Assembly: GCF_947495205.1 (NCBI RefSeq)
Contig: NZ_CANLXV010000012.1
Coordinates: 1-64,000 of the forward strand
Direction: 5' to 3'
Length of the DNA stretch: 64,000 nt
Source: an uncultured Polaribacter sp.
GTDB lineage: Bacteria; Bacteroidota; Bacteroidia; Flavobacteriales; Flavobacteriaceae
This document shows positions 8,874 through 15,522 of this stretch, piece after piece (within the stretch, counting starts at the first letter, position 1; the number at the start of each line of letters is the position of its first letter). The position numbers and the translations under genes are program-made. The notes under the pieces were generated by a model. The model was not told where the DNA came from and did no database searches. It saw nothing but the letters and a program-made list of their open reading frames with translations.

Positions 8874-9894
8874 TTCCTTTTTCTTTTAAGTGTTTTATTT
8901 CTTTGTCAAAATCAGATTCAAATAATTTATCCTGAATTATTCTATATTTTTCAAATTCTGTTTCGGCTTTTTCTTTGGCTATTTGGGTAGATATTTTGCC
9001 GCCATCTTGTAGTATCTCTCTTTCGTCAAATTCTAAAAAAGCATCTATTCGTTTTGCCCAATCTTCCATAGTCATTGGTATGTTTCTTTGTGCCCTGTTT
9101 TCGGCTAAATCTAAAAAGGCATTCACAATTTTTCCTAAAGATTCTAACTCTACTTTGTTCAAGTAATTTTTAGCAATAGAAACATCTGTTTTAATAATTT
9201 TGCCATCTGGTGCGTTTTTCCAATTGGTTAAACCCATTTTATCTTTACTACTATCTACACGTTTATGTATTAATTCTGCAGCAGTATTGCCGTGAATACC
9301 AAAATGTAGTTTGTTCTGCACTTTTGCAAAAAAATGGCGTGTAGTGGTGGCATCTCTATTATAATCTACACTTGTGGCATATATATCGGTTATTTTTTGG
9401 TAGAATTTACGTTCGCTTAATCGTATTTCTCGTATTTCGGCAAGTAGTTCTTCAAAATAATCTTTGTTGAGATACGAACCGTTTTCTAAGCGTTTTTTAT
9501 CTAATACAAAGCCTTTTATAGCAAAGTCTTTTAATACTTTAGTAGCCCATTGCCTAAACTGTGTGGCACGTATGGAGTTTACACGATAACCTACAGATAT
9601 AATGGCATCTAAATTATAAAACTCAACCGCTCTTTCTACCTGTCTTTTTCCTTCTGTTTGAACTATTCGAAATTTTCGAGTCGTTCGGTTTTCATCTGCT
9701 TCACCACTTTTAAAAATTTCCTTTAAATGATAGTTTATGGTGTTAGAGGCTACAGCAAATAACGTACCCATTAGTTTTTGAGACAACCAAATGGTTTCAT
9801 CTTCATAGCGTGCTTCTATACTGTTTTCACCAGCTTGTGCTGTAAATATTAAAAACTCGGCAGTGCTATTGCGTATTCGTTTGTTTTTTGCCAT
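8866..9894 (-). CDS. rhuM: RhuM-family protein
   Basis: A 342-residue member of the RhuM family (COG3943), widespread in type I restriction islands and often annotated 'virulence RhuM'. The N-terminal half has the family's DNA-binding-like module (EDETIWLSQKLMGTLFAV, then NTINYHLKEIF and VEFYNLDAIISVGYRVNS). The C-terminal half carries GIHGNTAAELIHKRVD, TNWKN and the helical LGKIVNAFLDLAENRAQR segment. Length is typical. It lies 11 bp after the GxxExxY gene and overlaps hsdR by 8 bp, implying translational coupling. Its biochemical role is not established; a regulatory or accessory role in restriction is inferred from context. Confidence 0.85.
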   Translation of the reverse strand: MAKNKRIRNSTAEFLIFTAQAGENSIEARYEDETIWLSQKLMGTLFAVASNTINYHLKEIFKSGEADENRTTRKFRIVQTEGKRQVERAVEFYNLDAIISVGYRVNSIRATQFRQWATKVLKDFAIKGFVLDKKRLENGSYLNKDYFEELLAEIREIRLSERKFYQKITDIYATSVDYNRDATTTRHFFAKVQNKLHFGIHGNTAAELIHKRVDSSKDKMGLTNWKNAPDGKIIKTDVSIAKNYLNKVELESLGKIVNAFLDLAENRAQRNIPMTMEDWAKRIDAFLEFDEREILQDGGKISTQIAKEKAETEFEKYRIIQDKLFESDFDKEIKHLKEKGNE

Positions 9895-9905
9895 AATCGT
9901 CTGAA

Positions 9906-10385
9906 CTATGATTTTTTATTGATTTTAGGATTGCCTTGATTTTGTTGTTTGAATGATTTATTGCTCAATCTTTTAAACTGTAAACTCTTTGCTCCAAAAT
10001 TGATTAACAAACCTACTTCTAAATCATAGGCTTCTAAGTAATTTATGGCTTGCGCCAAATGCACCTCTTGTAATTCTATTATGGCTTTTAATTCTAATGA
10101 AATAATATTTCCTACTAAAAAATCGACTCTGCGTAAACCTATTTGCTGTTCTTTATAATAAACAGGCATTTCGTGTTCTCTAGAAAAAGAAATATCATTA
10201 TTTCTAAACTCAATCTCTAACGCTCGTTGATAAATAACCTCTTGAATTGCGAAGCAATCACGAATACCATTGAAAAATATATTAACATAATGAGTAAATC
10301 CATTACCTAATTGCCTATGCACTTCCATAGCCAACCCAATAATCTTGGAGGTTAAATCAGAATATTTATACTTTTCGTTTATCAT
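9906..10385 (-). CDS. GxxExxY protein (PD-(D/E)XK-like) with a 17-residue insertion
   Basis: A 159-residue GxxExxY-family protein, a small nuclease-fold family of unknown function common in Bacteroidetes accessory regions. Family landmarks are present: EVHRQLGNGF, QEVIYQRALEIEF, YKEQQIGLRRVDFLV, IIELQEV and INYLEAYDLEVGLLINFG. The naming motif G-x-x-E-x-x-Y is split: LGNGF is followed by 17 extra residues (THYVNIFFNGIRDCFAI) before QEVIYQRAL. The insertion corresponds to 10245-10295. The gene follows hsdS by 42 bp and precedes rhuM by 11 bp. Because the insertion falls inside the signature motif, activity may be lost despite the open frame. Confidence 0.85.
   Translation of the reverse strand: MINEKYKYSDLTSKIIGLAMEVHRQLGNGFTHYVNIFFNGIRDCFAIQEVIYQRALEIEFRNNDISFSREHEMPVYYKEQQIGLRRVDFLVGNIISLELKAIIELQEVHLAQAINYLEAYDLEVGLLINFGAKSLQFKRLSNKSFKQQNQGNPKINKKS
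10245..10295 (-). repeat. 51-bp in-frame insertion in the GxxExxY gene
   Basis: Exactly 17 codons lie between the family-conserved GNGF and QEVIY. One end contains the palindrome ATTGCGAAGCAAT (10246-10258). On the minus strand this reads GATTGCTTCGCAAT, sharing GATTGCTTCG and CAAT with the repeat inserted in hsdM at 12661-12692. I infer a shortened or rearranged copy of that dispersed repeat. Confidence 0.5.
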
Positions 10386-10427
10386 ATCATTCCTTAATAA
10401 ATCATATTAATCAAACAATCATTAAAA

Positions 10428-11585
10428 TCATAGTTCAGACATTTTTACACGCAACTGCCCACTCATTAATTTTGGCAATAAGGTGTTTCTTGTTTTCTTT
10501 AGAGATTGAATTTGGTCCGCATTGTTCTTTATTTTACCAAATAAATTAAAGACTATATCGTTGAATCTATTTATAATTTTGTCATTAGGGATAGCCAATT
10601 CTATACCTCTAAAACTTTTTAATGAAATATATTCCTGTGTAGTTCCACTTTTACTTGTTTCAAAGAAGTATTTTCCAAATGAACTTTTTAACCATAAATA
10701 TGAATAAATGGAAAAAATCTTGTTTTGTGAAGTCTTAAACAAAGCAACATTTTTGATAGCGTAGTTAATTAGCTCATTTTGTTCGAGATAAGTTAAACCA
10801 ATAGTTCCTATCATTGAAACCAATATATCGAATTGTTCAACTCTACTTCGTTTATTTACATTTATATAGTCTTCTTCCGAAATTAAATAAGCATCTTCAA
10901 GTTTAATCCGATTATTTCCAAGATGTTTAGAAGTGATTAGTTTATAACCTGTTTTTTTTTGTTTTGGCGAATCGTGAGTACCATCTCTTATTTCAAATAA
11001 CTCTGTAATCTTTCCAACTCTCCACCCATCAGGCAGTTCATCACCTACTTGGTATTTACCAAACCATGCTGCAAAAATAGTTTGTGCGGTTTGCTCTAGG
11101 GTTTTGTTTTGTGCTTGCAGGTTTTCTATTTTATCATCAAAAGCGGTGAGGATGTTGGCTATGGCTTTTTGTTCTTCTATGTCTTTGGGAATAGAAAAGG
11201 GAAATTGATTCAAAACAGCTGTAGTTAGACTAGGGACAGCTGAACCAACGTTTAAGTCTGCAAGGTTATATGTCTTTAGTTTATAGTATAAATAATTTGA
11301 CTTGATTATAGATTCATCAATCTGTGTGTAGAACAAAGTATCAACTGTCCAAAAAGGTTCATCAATAAAAAACAAATTAGATAATGTTCCTTTTCGAGGT
11401 ATCAATACTGAAGGTTTATCATACAAAATTGAATCAACATATCTCATAATTCCTCCAGAACCATAGCAAGGAATGTCCCCATCTTCTAATTTTTTATGGT
11501 CTTTACCATATTTTATTTTGCATACATCTCCCAAAGTAGTTTCTGTCCAACCATTTGGTATTTCGTTTACACTACTCATTATCAT
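10428..11585 (-). CDS. hsdS: type I restriction enzyme specificity subunit (HsdS)
   Basis: A 385-residue specificity subunit that sets the bipartite DNA target of the restriction and methylation complexes. It has the usual two-fold layout. Target-recognition domain 1 starts at WTETTLGDVCKIKYG and ends with the coiled spacer IEEQKAIANILTAFDDKIEN. TRD2 starts near LPDGWRVGKITELFEI and ends with a second helical spacer (KKTRNTLLPKLMSGQLRV). The start overlaps the KilA-N gene end by 14 bp; a second in-frame ATG two codons later (MSSVNE) is equally possible. TRDs are the fastest-evolving part of such operons, so the recognition sequence cannot be read from this. Confidence 0.93.
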   Translation of the reverse strand: MIMSSVNEIPNGWTETTLGDVCKIKYGKDHKKLEDGDIPCYGSGGIMRYVDSILYDKPSVLIPRKGTLSNLFFIDEPFWTVDTLFYTQIDESIIKSNYLYYKLKTYNLADLNVGSAVPSLTTAVLNQFPFSIPKDIEEQKAIANILTAFDDKIENLQAQNKTLEQTAQTIFAAWFGKYQVGDELPDGWRVGKITELFEIRDGTHDSPKQKKTGYKLITSKHLGNNRIKLEDAYLISEEDYINVNKRSRVEQFDILVSMIGTIGLTYLEQNELINYAIKNVALFKTSQNKIFSIYSYLWLKSSFGKYFFETSKSGTTQEYISLKSFRGIELAIPNDKIINRFNDIVFNLFGKIKNNADQIQSLKKTRNTLLPKLMSGQLRVKMSEL

Positions 11586-12414
11586 TTTTGTTTTTAGCTT
11601 CCAAAACTTTAGGCATATCCTGTTGCAAAAGTATTTGCATTTGGTTTATGGCAATTTGATTGAGTTTTACAAGGCGTTCACTCTGTGAGATTTCTTCAGT
11701 AATAAACACCGCATTTATATTTTCTAAATTGGCCAAACATACCAATTGTGAAATATTGGCATCATCTCTTATGTTGCCCTTTTTATGAGGGTTATTGTCT
11801 CGCCATTGTTTGGCTGTTTTACCAAACAGTGCCATATTTAACACATCTGCTTCGCTGGCATACACAAAAGAAATTTGTTTGTTGGTAAGGTGTTTAGGGA
11901 TTAAGTTTTCTTTAATAGCATCGGTATGTATGCGATAGTTTATTTTGGTAAGTTGTCGTTTTATAGTCCATTCTAAGTCTTTAGCTTCTGCCTCTTTTAG
12001 ACGTTGAAACTCTTTTACTACATACAATTCAAACTCCACAGAAACCCAACTGGCAAATTTAAAGGCAATGTCTTTGTGGGCATAAGTGCCTCCATAACGA
12101 CCTGCCTTTACAATAAATCCTTTGGCATTGGTGGTTTCTGTCCATTTTTTAGGCGAAAGCGTAAAGGCATTTAAACCTGCTTGCTTTTTAAACCCCTCGA
12201 ATTCGAGGGGTTTAAAATTAGGATTATAAAGGGATTCCCAAATTCCTAAAAATTCAATGGTATTTCTATTTCGCATCCAGTTTCCAATAACCGCACTTGG
12301 GTCTTCAGACTTATGCTTGGCAATATCAGTTAATGAGATAAAATCTTGTTCTTTGGTTTTAAAAATGGTAATTTCCTGTCCTTTTACCTCTATTATTTTC
12401 TTCGTTTTACTCAT
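11572..12414 (-). CDS. KilA-N domain protein in the restriction operon
   Basis: A 280-residue KilA-N domain protein. The KilA-N core spans ~15-135: ISLTDIAKHKSEDPSAVIGN, FTLSPKKWTETTNAKGFIVK, GRYGGTYAHKDIAFKFASWV and the FELYVVKEFQRLKE helix. The C-terminal part (ASEADVLNMALFGKTAKQWR, NISQLVCLANLENINAVFIT) is the tail common to chromosomal members. The fold binds DNA in phage proteins; here its role is unknown. The ATG overlaps the hsdM stop by 4 bp (ATGA), and its end overlaps hsdS by 14 bp, so it is an integral part of the operon. Codons in the segment encoding FKPLEFEGFK form a perfect palindrome (separate entry). Confidence 0.88.
   Translation of the reverse strand: MSKTKKIIEVKGQEITIFKTKEQDFISLTDIAKHKSEDPSAVIGNWMRNRNTIEFLGIWESLYNPNFKPLEFEGFKKQAGLNAFTLSPKKWTETTNAKGFIVKAGRYGGTYAHKDIAFKFASWVSVEFELYVVKEFQRLKEAEAKDLEWTIKRQLTKINYRIHTDAIKENLIPKHLTNKQISFVYASEADVLNMALFGKTAKQWRDNNPHKKGNIRDDANISQLVCLANLENINAVFITEEISQSERLVKLNQIAINQMQILLQQDMPKVLEAKNKNDNE
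12186..12217. repeat. perfect 32-bp palindrome inside the KilA-N gene
   Basis: Sixteen bases on each side of the 12201/12202 centre are exactly complementary (centre CCCCTCGAATTCGAGGGG). It encodes FKPLEFEGFK and uses CCC, CTC and GGG codons that are uncommon in this AT-rich gene. The protein length at this point seems normal for the family, so it may have replaced rather than lengthened the sequence. Confidence 0.85.
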
Positions 12415-13976
12415 AAACTCATCCCTATTTTAGCCAATTGTGTAGCAATTTCTTTGTTTAACTCTTGCTCTTTGTCCATTTGCTCCTTCAATAAAACAGT
12501 CAATGACTGCATTTTATCTTCAAATGGGATGCCATCGTCCTCTTCATCGGGTATGCCAACATAACGCCCGGGTGTGAGTACGTAACTGTGTTTTTGTATG
12601 GCTTCTAGGGTTGCAGATTTACAGAAGCCTTTTATATCTTGGTAAAGAGGTTGCGATGCTGAGATTGCTTCGTCCTTCGTCCTTGCAATGACGTTACGCC
12701 AATTTAGGTAGGTGTCTCGTATTTTGGCAATGTCTTCTTCCGCAAAATCACGGTGTACACGAGATTTCATAAAGCCAAGGTCAGAAGCATCAATAAATAG
12801 CACTTCGTGCCCCTCATTTCCGTTTCTCCCATTGGGAGAAAGACCTCTACGTAAAAACCAAATACACGCAGGTATGCCTGTGTTGTAAAACAGTTGTTTT
12901 GGTAAAGCAACAATACACTCTACTAAATCATTATCTACTAAATTTTTACGAATATCACCTTCACCAGAGGTGTTTGAGCTTAAAGAACCGTTAGATAAAA
13001 CAGTAGCCATTACGCCATTGGGTGCTAAATGGTATAGCATATGTTGCATCCAACCGTAATTGGCATTACCGTTAGGTGGTGTTCCGTATTTCCAACGTCC
13101 ATCTTCTTGTAAAATATCAACGCCCCATTCTTTTTGGTTAAAAGGTGGGTTTGCCAAAATAAAATCGGCTTTTAAATCGGGGTGTGCATTTTTTAAAAAG
13201 GTGCCTTCTGTATTCCAAGCAACAAACTTGCTGTTTATGTTACGTATGGCAAGGTTCATTTTAGAGAGTTTCCAAGTAGTTTGGTTGCTTTCCTGCCCGT
13301 AAACGGTAATGTCTTTTATGTTTCCGCTATGTTCGGTTACAAACTTTTCACTCATTACAAACATTCCACCAGAACCACTTGCTGGGTCGTACACTCTGCC
13401 TTTATAAGGTTCTATCATTTCTACCATTAGTTTTACAATGGCTTTAGGTGTGTAAAATTGTCCGCCTTTTTTTCCTTCGGCATTGGCAAACTCTCCTAAA
13501 AAGTATTCGTAAACCCTACCAAAAAGGTCTTTAGAGTTTTCGTTTTCGGCTTGTAGTTCGGTGTTAGATATTAAGTCAATGAGTTCACCCAAAGAGGTTT
13601 TATCTAAATTAGCTTTACCATATACTTGTGGCAATACATTTTTTAGTTCTTTGTTTTCTTTTTCTACCGCTTCCATAGCCTCGTCTATAGTTTGCCCAAT
13701 AGAAGGTAATTTGGCTTGTGCGTGTACGTGAGACCAACGTGCTAGCTTAGGTACAAAAAAAGTATTTTCGGCAATGTATTCGTCTCTATCTTCTGGGTCA
13801 GACCATTCGTCTGCTTCTAGTTTGTGGTAGAGCTCTGTAAAGGATTCTGAGATATATTTTAAGAAAATTAAGCCTAAAACTACGTGCTTGTACTCGGCAG
13901 CATCTATGTTTTTACGCAGTTTATCTGCGGCTTTAAAAAGTTTTTGTTCAAAACTACTGGTGTCTTTTTTTGCCAT
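12411..13976 (-). CDS. hsdM: type I restriction-modification methyltransferase subunit (HsdM)
   Basis: A 521-residue N6-adenine methyltransferase subunit using S-adenosylmethionine. The N-terminal HsdM helical domain (FEQKLFKAADKLRKNIDAAEY) is followed by the methylase core: GGQFYTPKAIV, motif I DPASGSGGMFV (~196) and catalytic motif IV NPPF (~275). It opens the six-gene minus-strand operon. Two stretches look foreign in frame: GLSPNGRNGNEGH near 377-388, encoded by a solo palindromic repeat, and VIARTKDEAISASQPL near 428-443, from a different repeat; relatives go almost directly from NWRN to YQDIKGF. Both lie C-terminal to the catalytic core and keep the frame, so function is probably retained. 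Confidence 0.95.
   Translation of the reverse strand: MAKKDTSSFEQKLFKAADKLRKNIDAAEYKHVVLGLIFLKYISESFTELYHKLEADEWSDPEDRDEYIAENTFFVPKLARWSHVHAQAKLPSIGQTIDEAMEAVEKENKELKNVLPQVYGKANLDKTSLGELIDLISNTELQAENENSKDLFGRVYEYFLGEFANAEGKKGGQFYTPKAIVKLMVEMIEPYKGRVYDPASGSGGMFVMSEKFVTEHSGNIKDITVYGQESNQTTWKLSKMNLAIRNINSKFVAWNTEGTFLKNAHPDLKADFILANPPFNQKEWGVDILQEDGRWKYGTPPNGNANYGWMQHMLYHLAPNGVMATVLSNGSLSSNTSGEGDIRKNLVDNDLVECIVALPKQLFYNTGIPACIWFLRRGLSPNGRNGNEGHEVLFIDASDLGFMKSRVHRDFAEEDIAKIRDTYLNWRNVIARTKDEAISASQPLYQDIKGFCKSATLEAIQKHSYVLTPGRYVGIPDEEDDGIPFEDKMQSLTVLLKEQMDKEQELNKEIATQLAKIGMSL
12645..12692 (-). repeat. 48-bp in-frame repeat insertion in hsdM (GATTGCTTCG type)
   Basis: Sixteen extra codons between NWRN and YQDIKGF. 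The core 12661-12692 on the plus strand contains GATTGCTTCG, a doubled CGTCCTT unit and GCAATGACG, with ATTGC and GCAAT as inverted arms. I recognise this GATTGCTTCG...GCAATGACG pattern as a dispersed repeat in Bacteroidetes genomes (from memory, not searched). A related core occurs in the GxxExxY gene at 10246-10258. Confidence 0.65.
12813..12845 (-). repeat. solo palindromic repeat in hsdM matching the DUF559 element end
   Basis: 33 bases here align without gaps to 7557-7589, one end of the DUF559 element in hsdR, at 27 of 33 positions. Both have an 8-bp stem and 3-nt loop: TTTCTCCC/GGGAGAAA around ATT here, TCTCTCCC/GGGAGAGA around AGC there. One stem pair changed on both sides (C-G to T-A), so pairing is preserved. 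It encodes LSPNGRNGNEG in frame; the hsdR copy encodes FSPAGRDGSEG. Confidence 0.8.
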
Positions 13977-14016
13977 TATTATTGGTAGATGTATTTATTG
14001 TTATTTAGAAAACGAT

Positions 14017-14082
14017 ATGACCATAAAGAAAACCCTAATAATAGGAATAATCATATTGTATATCATAGCTTTTAAGCATTAA
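14017..14082 (+). CDS. possible 21-residue membrane peptide
   Basis: A short ATG-initiated ORF reads MTIKKTLIIGIIILYIIAFK-H: two lysines followed by one hydrophobic helix, the shape of many small membrane peptides including type I toxins. It starts 41 bp from the hsdM start on the opposite strand. No clear ribosome binding site; may be chance in AT-rich DNA. Confidence 0.2.
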   Translation: MTIKKTLIIGIIILYIIAFKH

Positions 14083-14535
14083 AAATAGTATAATATTATT
14101 ATATATCCATATTCTTTAGCATATTTAAGTGCGCTGTATACTCCTTCGCTTTATCATTAAAATAATTGTTTTCTAGTAACAACTTAATAATAGCTATTTA
14201 TAATAAAACTTATGCTGTATTGTGAATATGGAATTACCCCCTTATTTCTCTAATTTTTAGCGTACAGTTTTAACGCTAAAATTCTTTATTTAGAACAAAT
14301 TTTTCTTGTTTTTAAGAGTGTTATTCACTTGAATTTCAAGAATTTTATCAGAATTTACTAGGGGTAATTGTTATAATATTACCCTTGTAATATGGGTCTT
14401 ATACAGAAAACGTTGGTGTAAAACTGGTTTTTTATATGAGTTTTATTGTGTAAGGATGCAATAGCAACTGCACCCGCACGCAATAAAAGTTGCGTCCTTA
14501 TGCAATAGCCAATTATTTTTAAAAAAAGACAAAAT
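14083..14535. other. intergenic region upstream of the restriction operon, with inverted repeats
   Basis: No gene is seen. TTTTAGCG (14255-14262) pairs with CGCTAAAA (14274-14281). ATTACCCC near 14234 faces GGGGTAAT near 14365, about 125 bp apart. A third imperfect pair around 14453-14502 has TAAGGATGCAA facing TTGCGTCCTTA. They may be regulatory or island-edge sequences. I find no integrase or tRNA target nearby. Confidence 0.35.
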
Positions 14536-14570
14536 AAAACCCTAAAAAAAGCTTGTTTTTTTAGGGTTTT
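14536..14570. terminator. bidirectional Rho-independent terminator
   Basis: A perfect 15-bp stem (14536-14550 with 14556-14570; AAAACCCTAAAAAAA and its complement) with a GCTTG loop lies 24 bp after the HU-related gene stop. A/T runs in both arms suit termination in either direction. Confidence 0.85.
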
Positions 14571-14593
14571 ACGAAAAAAATAAGAATGTAGTT

Positions 14594-14977
14594 TTAACTC
14601 ACTTTACGATAGTTTAAGGTGTTTAACAATTCTTTCATTTTTTTAGCCGGTCTAAATAAAATTCTACTTTTAGTAATCGCATTTGCAGTTACTTCTGCAG
14701 GCGTTTCAAAACCTTTAGAACTTAAACCCACTTGAAAATTACCTAATTTGCCCAAACGTACAATGCGGCCCTCTTTAAGTTCTCTAATAATGTTTTGTTC
14801 TAAAACCGTTAATACAGCAATACAGTCTGTTTCTGTTACCGTACATTGGTTAGAAATTATTTCTGCTAAAGATTCAAAATCTATGCTTCCGTTGTGGGTT
14901 ACAGTAGCATAATATTTTTCTGCTGCTGTAAAATCTTGAGGATTTTTCCTCGGTATAACTTTATATGATATACTCAT
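14594..14977 (-). CDS. HU-related DNA-binding protein
   Basis: A 127-residue member of the Bacteroidetes HU-related family (longer than the ~90-residue canonical HU). The order is MSISYKVIPRKNPQ, then KYYATVTHNGSIDFESLAEI, the VLEQNIIRELKEGRIVRLGKLGNFQV helix-strand segment shared with HU/IHF, and a C-terminal FRPAKKMKELLN strand-helix. Such proteins bind DNA non-specifically and shape the nucleoid; a specific role is unknown. It is monocistronic, with a strong terminator downstream and a hairpin-rich upstream region. Confidence 0.85.
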   Translation of the reverse strand: MSISYKVIPRKNPQDFTAAEKYYATVTHNGSIDFESLAEIISNQCTVTETDCIAVLTVLEQNIIRELKEGRIVRLGKLGNFQVGLSSKGFETPAEVTANAITKSRILFRPAKKMKELLNTLNYRKVS

Positions 14978-15267
14978 AATTATGTTATTTATAGTGTAAG
15001 ACTTTTGTAAAGGTAGCCCTACAGAAACCTCTTAAAACACGCTTTAAAAACTCTGCAATACCTTGCCAAACACCTACGTTTTTAGGGTGTTAAACTACAA
15101 ACAAGTGTTTTGTTTGTAGGAGTTTGTAAAAAAATTAAATCATGCTGTTACCAAGTGCAGGGTGTTGGCCTGCTTTAAAAATTGTACAATTTTTTTGGTA
15201 AGTTTTAAGAAGTATTGTAATTTTGAATTCCACTACAAAACGAATACTTTTAAAGTGTTACCGTTTT
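14978..15267. other. upstream region of the HU-related gene
   Basis: No gene seen. Two small inverted repeats: AACACC/GGTGTT (about 15069-15091), and CTACAAACAA (15095-15104) facing TTGTTTGTAG (15110-15119) with a 5-nt loop. The second is a perfect 10-bp stem lacking a T-run, so it could be an operator or dispersed repeat rather than a terminator. Confidence 0.4.
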
Positions 15268-15303
15268 AAAAAAGTCTTAAAGCAACATCTTTAAGGCTTT
15301 TTT
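15268..15303 (-). terminator. Rho-independent terminator, probably of the yifB gene
   Basis: A 15-bp stem with one G-U pair (15268-15282 with 15289-15303) and a 6-nt loop, flanked by A/T runs, lies about 220 bp after the yifB stop. Confidence 0.65.
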
Positions 15304-15522
15304 GTTTTAACAAAGATAATAGGTTTCTTTAAGTTTTAATAATTAATCTATTAACAGATTATAAGCATTTTGTTGATGATTTATAAACGTTACATAAATG
15401 TTAAAATTTCTGAGTGCAAAATACACGTTTTTGTAGTAAAATGGAAGCCATAGTTATTCACAAAACAAGGAGAGTTATTCATTTTATTTTATGGTTTCTA
15501 AAAATAAGGAATTTAAAGCGTG

